Below, piece by piece: positions 61,060 through 62,123 of a stretch of DNA of 62,123 nucleotides (the first letter of the stretch is position 1; each line of letters begins with the position of its first letter). This stretch comes from Verrucomicrobiota bacterium. Lineage in GTDB: Bacteria > Verrucomicrobiota > Lentisphaeria > JABSQK01 > JAJFLO01. The DNA lies in NCBI GenBank assembly GCA_021772615.1, contig JAJFLQ010000185.1:1-62123 (forward strand). Direction: 5' to 3'. Below the pieces are notes generated by a model that saw only the letters and a program-made list of their open reading frames with translations, ran no database searches and was not told where the DNA came from. Made by a program: the position numbers and the translations under genes.

Positions 61060-61989
61060 ATGGAAAACATTGCCATTATCGGCTCCGGCGCAGCGGGCTA
61101 CACGGCCGCAATCTACACTGCTCGTGCGAATCTTGAGCCGATTCTTGTCTCCGGTCAGTTGCCTGGCGGGCAGCTTACGCAGACGACGGATGTGGAGAAT
61201 TATCCGGGTTTCGCGGACGGTATTCTAGGCTTTGACCTCATGGATGCCATGCGCAGGCAGGCGGAGCGTTTCAACTGCCGCACCTTGTCCAGTGTCGTCA
61301 AATCCGTTTCGTTTCCGGAGACGGGTCCGCGGGTGTTACATCTGGATGACGGCTCGGACATTGAGGCCAGGGCGGTCATCGTCTGTACCGGCGCAACACC
61401 GCGGTGGCTCGGGCTGGATTCGGAAGAAAAGCTCAAAAACAAGGGTGTATCCTCCTGCGCTACGTGCGATGGTGCGTTTTTTCGTGATGTGCCGATCTGT
61501 GTGATTGGCGGCGGTGATAGTGCCATGGAGGAGGCAATTTTTCTCACAAAATTTGCGTCACGGGTGACGATCGTTCATCGTAGAGATCAGTTCCGCGCCT
61601 CGAAGATCATGGTCGATCGCGCGATGAATAACGATAAGATCGAGGTCTGCTGGAATTCCGTACCAGTGAAATGCCTCGATGTCGACGCCGGCAAAGTCAC
61701 TGGCCTCGTTGTGCGAAACGTCGAAGACAATACACAAAAGACGATCGACTGCGGTGCCATTTTTGTGGCGATCGGGCATATTCCAAATACGGCTGCCTTC
61801 AAAGACTGCCTGGACATGGACGATAACGGATATATTATCACGCAGAACGACAGCACCTACACGAACCGGCCCGGCGTTTTTGCGGCCGGAGACTGTGCCG
61901 ACCATGTTTATCGCCAGGCGATCACTGCGGCCGGTACAGGGTGTCGCGCCGCGATTGATGCGGAACGCTGGCTGGAAACGCAGGATTGA
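61060..61989 (+). CDS. trxB: Thioredoxin reductase
   Basis: A 309-residue flavoprotein: FAD-binding IIGSGAAGYTAAIYTARA near the start, GGQLTQTTDVENYPGF, redox-active CATC (Cys133, Cys136), the NADPH motif IGGGDSAMEEAIFL with HRRDQFRASK, and GVFAAGDCADHVYRQAITAAGTGC. It reduces thioredoxin with NADPH in the cytoplasm, supporting enzymes such as the ArsC-like protein in this window. GAGAG is a modest ribosome binding site. A tRNA-Leu follows after 53 bases. Confidence 0.97.
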   Translation: MENIAIIGSGAAGYTAAIYTARANLEPILVSGQLPGGQLTQTTDVENYPGFADGILGFDLMDAMRRQAERFNCRTLSSVVKSVSFPETGPRVLHLDDGSDIEARAVIVCTGATPRWLGLDSEEKLKNKGVSSCATCDGAFFRDVPICVIGGGDSAMEEAIFLTKFASRVTIVHRRDQFRASKIMVDRAMNNDKIEVCWNSVPVKCLDVDAGKVTGLVVRNVEDNTQKTIDCGAIFVAIGHIPNTAAFKDCLDMDDNGYIITQNDSTYTNRPGVFAAGDCADHVYRQAITAAGTGCRAAIDAERWLETQD

Positions 61990-62042
61990 CAATGATGGCA
62001 ACCGTGATAGGCGTAACAGACGAAGTCAACTACCTCATAGTC

Positions 62043-62123
62043 GCTCGGGTGGCGGAATTGGCAGACGCGCCAGGTTGAGGGCCTGGTGGGGTAAAACCCG
62101 TGCGGGTTCGACTCCCGCCTCGA
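62043..62123 (+). tRNA. tRNA-Leu (anticodon GAG), 3' end cut by window edge
   Basis: The 5' acceptor strand GCTCGGG, a D arm with GGCAGACGC typical of class II tRNAs, anticodon stem CCAGG/CCTGG around loop TTGAGGG (anticodon GAG), a long variable arm, and T arm GCGGG-TTCGACT-CCCGC are visible. The window ends within the 3' acceptor strand (CTCGA...), two pairing bases and the discriminator short. Confidence 0.95.

Overview
The window reads as chromosomal DNA of a Gram-negative, non-photosynthetic bacterium, most likely from the PVC superphylum (Kiritimatiellota/Lentisphaerota-like). This is inferred from gene content rather than from a marker search. The clues are an exosortase-H locus with a TIGR04073-type protein, an OprB-like outer-membrane porin, two Hanks-type Ser/Thr kinases (one with WD40 propellers, one fused to a receiver domain), a mcsA-mcsB-clpC operon outside Firmicutes, and an intergenic repeat whose translation contains the GILPVLH motif seen throughout PVC genomes. 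No insertion sequence, prophage or CRISPR array is visible. Many genes are packed with ATGA/GTGA overlaps, so the region looks like stable core and envelope chromosome with a few decayed genes.

Layout. 1-5.4 kb (minus strand): small basic protein, DUF420 membrane protein, and the moxR / DUF58 / transglutaminase triad. 5.5-10.3 kb: BshB1-like deacetylase, an MBOAT plus SGNH-like acylation pair, and a GT4 glycosyltransferase. 10.4-14.8 kb: PhoH-PIN ATPase diverging from folP and a malonyl-CoA-synthetase-like ligase, then a secreted TPR protein. 14.9-19 kb: tesA divergent from ybbA-ybbP, the same arrangement as in E. coli. 19-22 kb: YceH and an OprB-like porin with an extra N-terminal domain. 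22-27.3 kb (minus): WD40 Ser/Thr kinase, GT4, XerD. 27.5-30.5 kb (plus): ArsC-like phosphatase/reductase, HprK-like kinase, TPR glycosyltransferase-like protein. 30.5-36.2 kb (minus): coiled-coil exported protein, orphan truncated EF-G G-domain, HELTH membrane protein, five-domain S1 protein, receiver-Ser/Thr kinase. 36.6-43.4 kb: argS, Ca-binding-type repeat protein, rsmD with a chemoreceptor remnant at its 3' end, leuC, leuD, GNAT. 43.4-45.5 kb: GT2, a decayed thpR, a DUF6901-like protein. 45.5-51.1 kb (minus): mcsA, mcsB, clpC, sigma-70 factor. 51.2 kb: tRNA-Pro(GGG). 51.8-56.4 kb: YfhO-like, polyprenyl-phosphate GT2 and a GT-C transferase. 56.7-58.6 kb: exosortase H, its partner membrane protein and a TIGR04073 protein. 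58.7-60.8 kb (minus): WcaF-like acetyltransferase, yebC, ruvC. 61-62.1 kb: trxB and a tRNA-Leu(GAG) cut by the window edge.

How the genes work together. Much of the window is envelope biology: glycan synthesis and modification, protein sorting by exosortase, peptidase-like and acylation functions, and a porin. A second theme is phosphorylation-based regulation: two Ser/Thr kinases, an HprK-like kinase, and arginine phosphorylation by McsB feeding ClpC. The most unusual unit is the co-oriented set at 36.2-30.5 kb. It combines an S1 RNA-binding protein with a receiver-kinase fusion, a stand-alone EF-G-derived G domain that has lost the G3 glycine, and a membrane HExxH protein. Other points of interest are two near-identical 16-bp palindromes spaced exactly 100 bp apart before yceH, and two pseudogenes (chemoreceptor, thpR).
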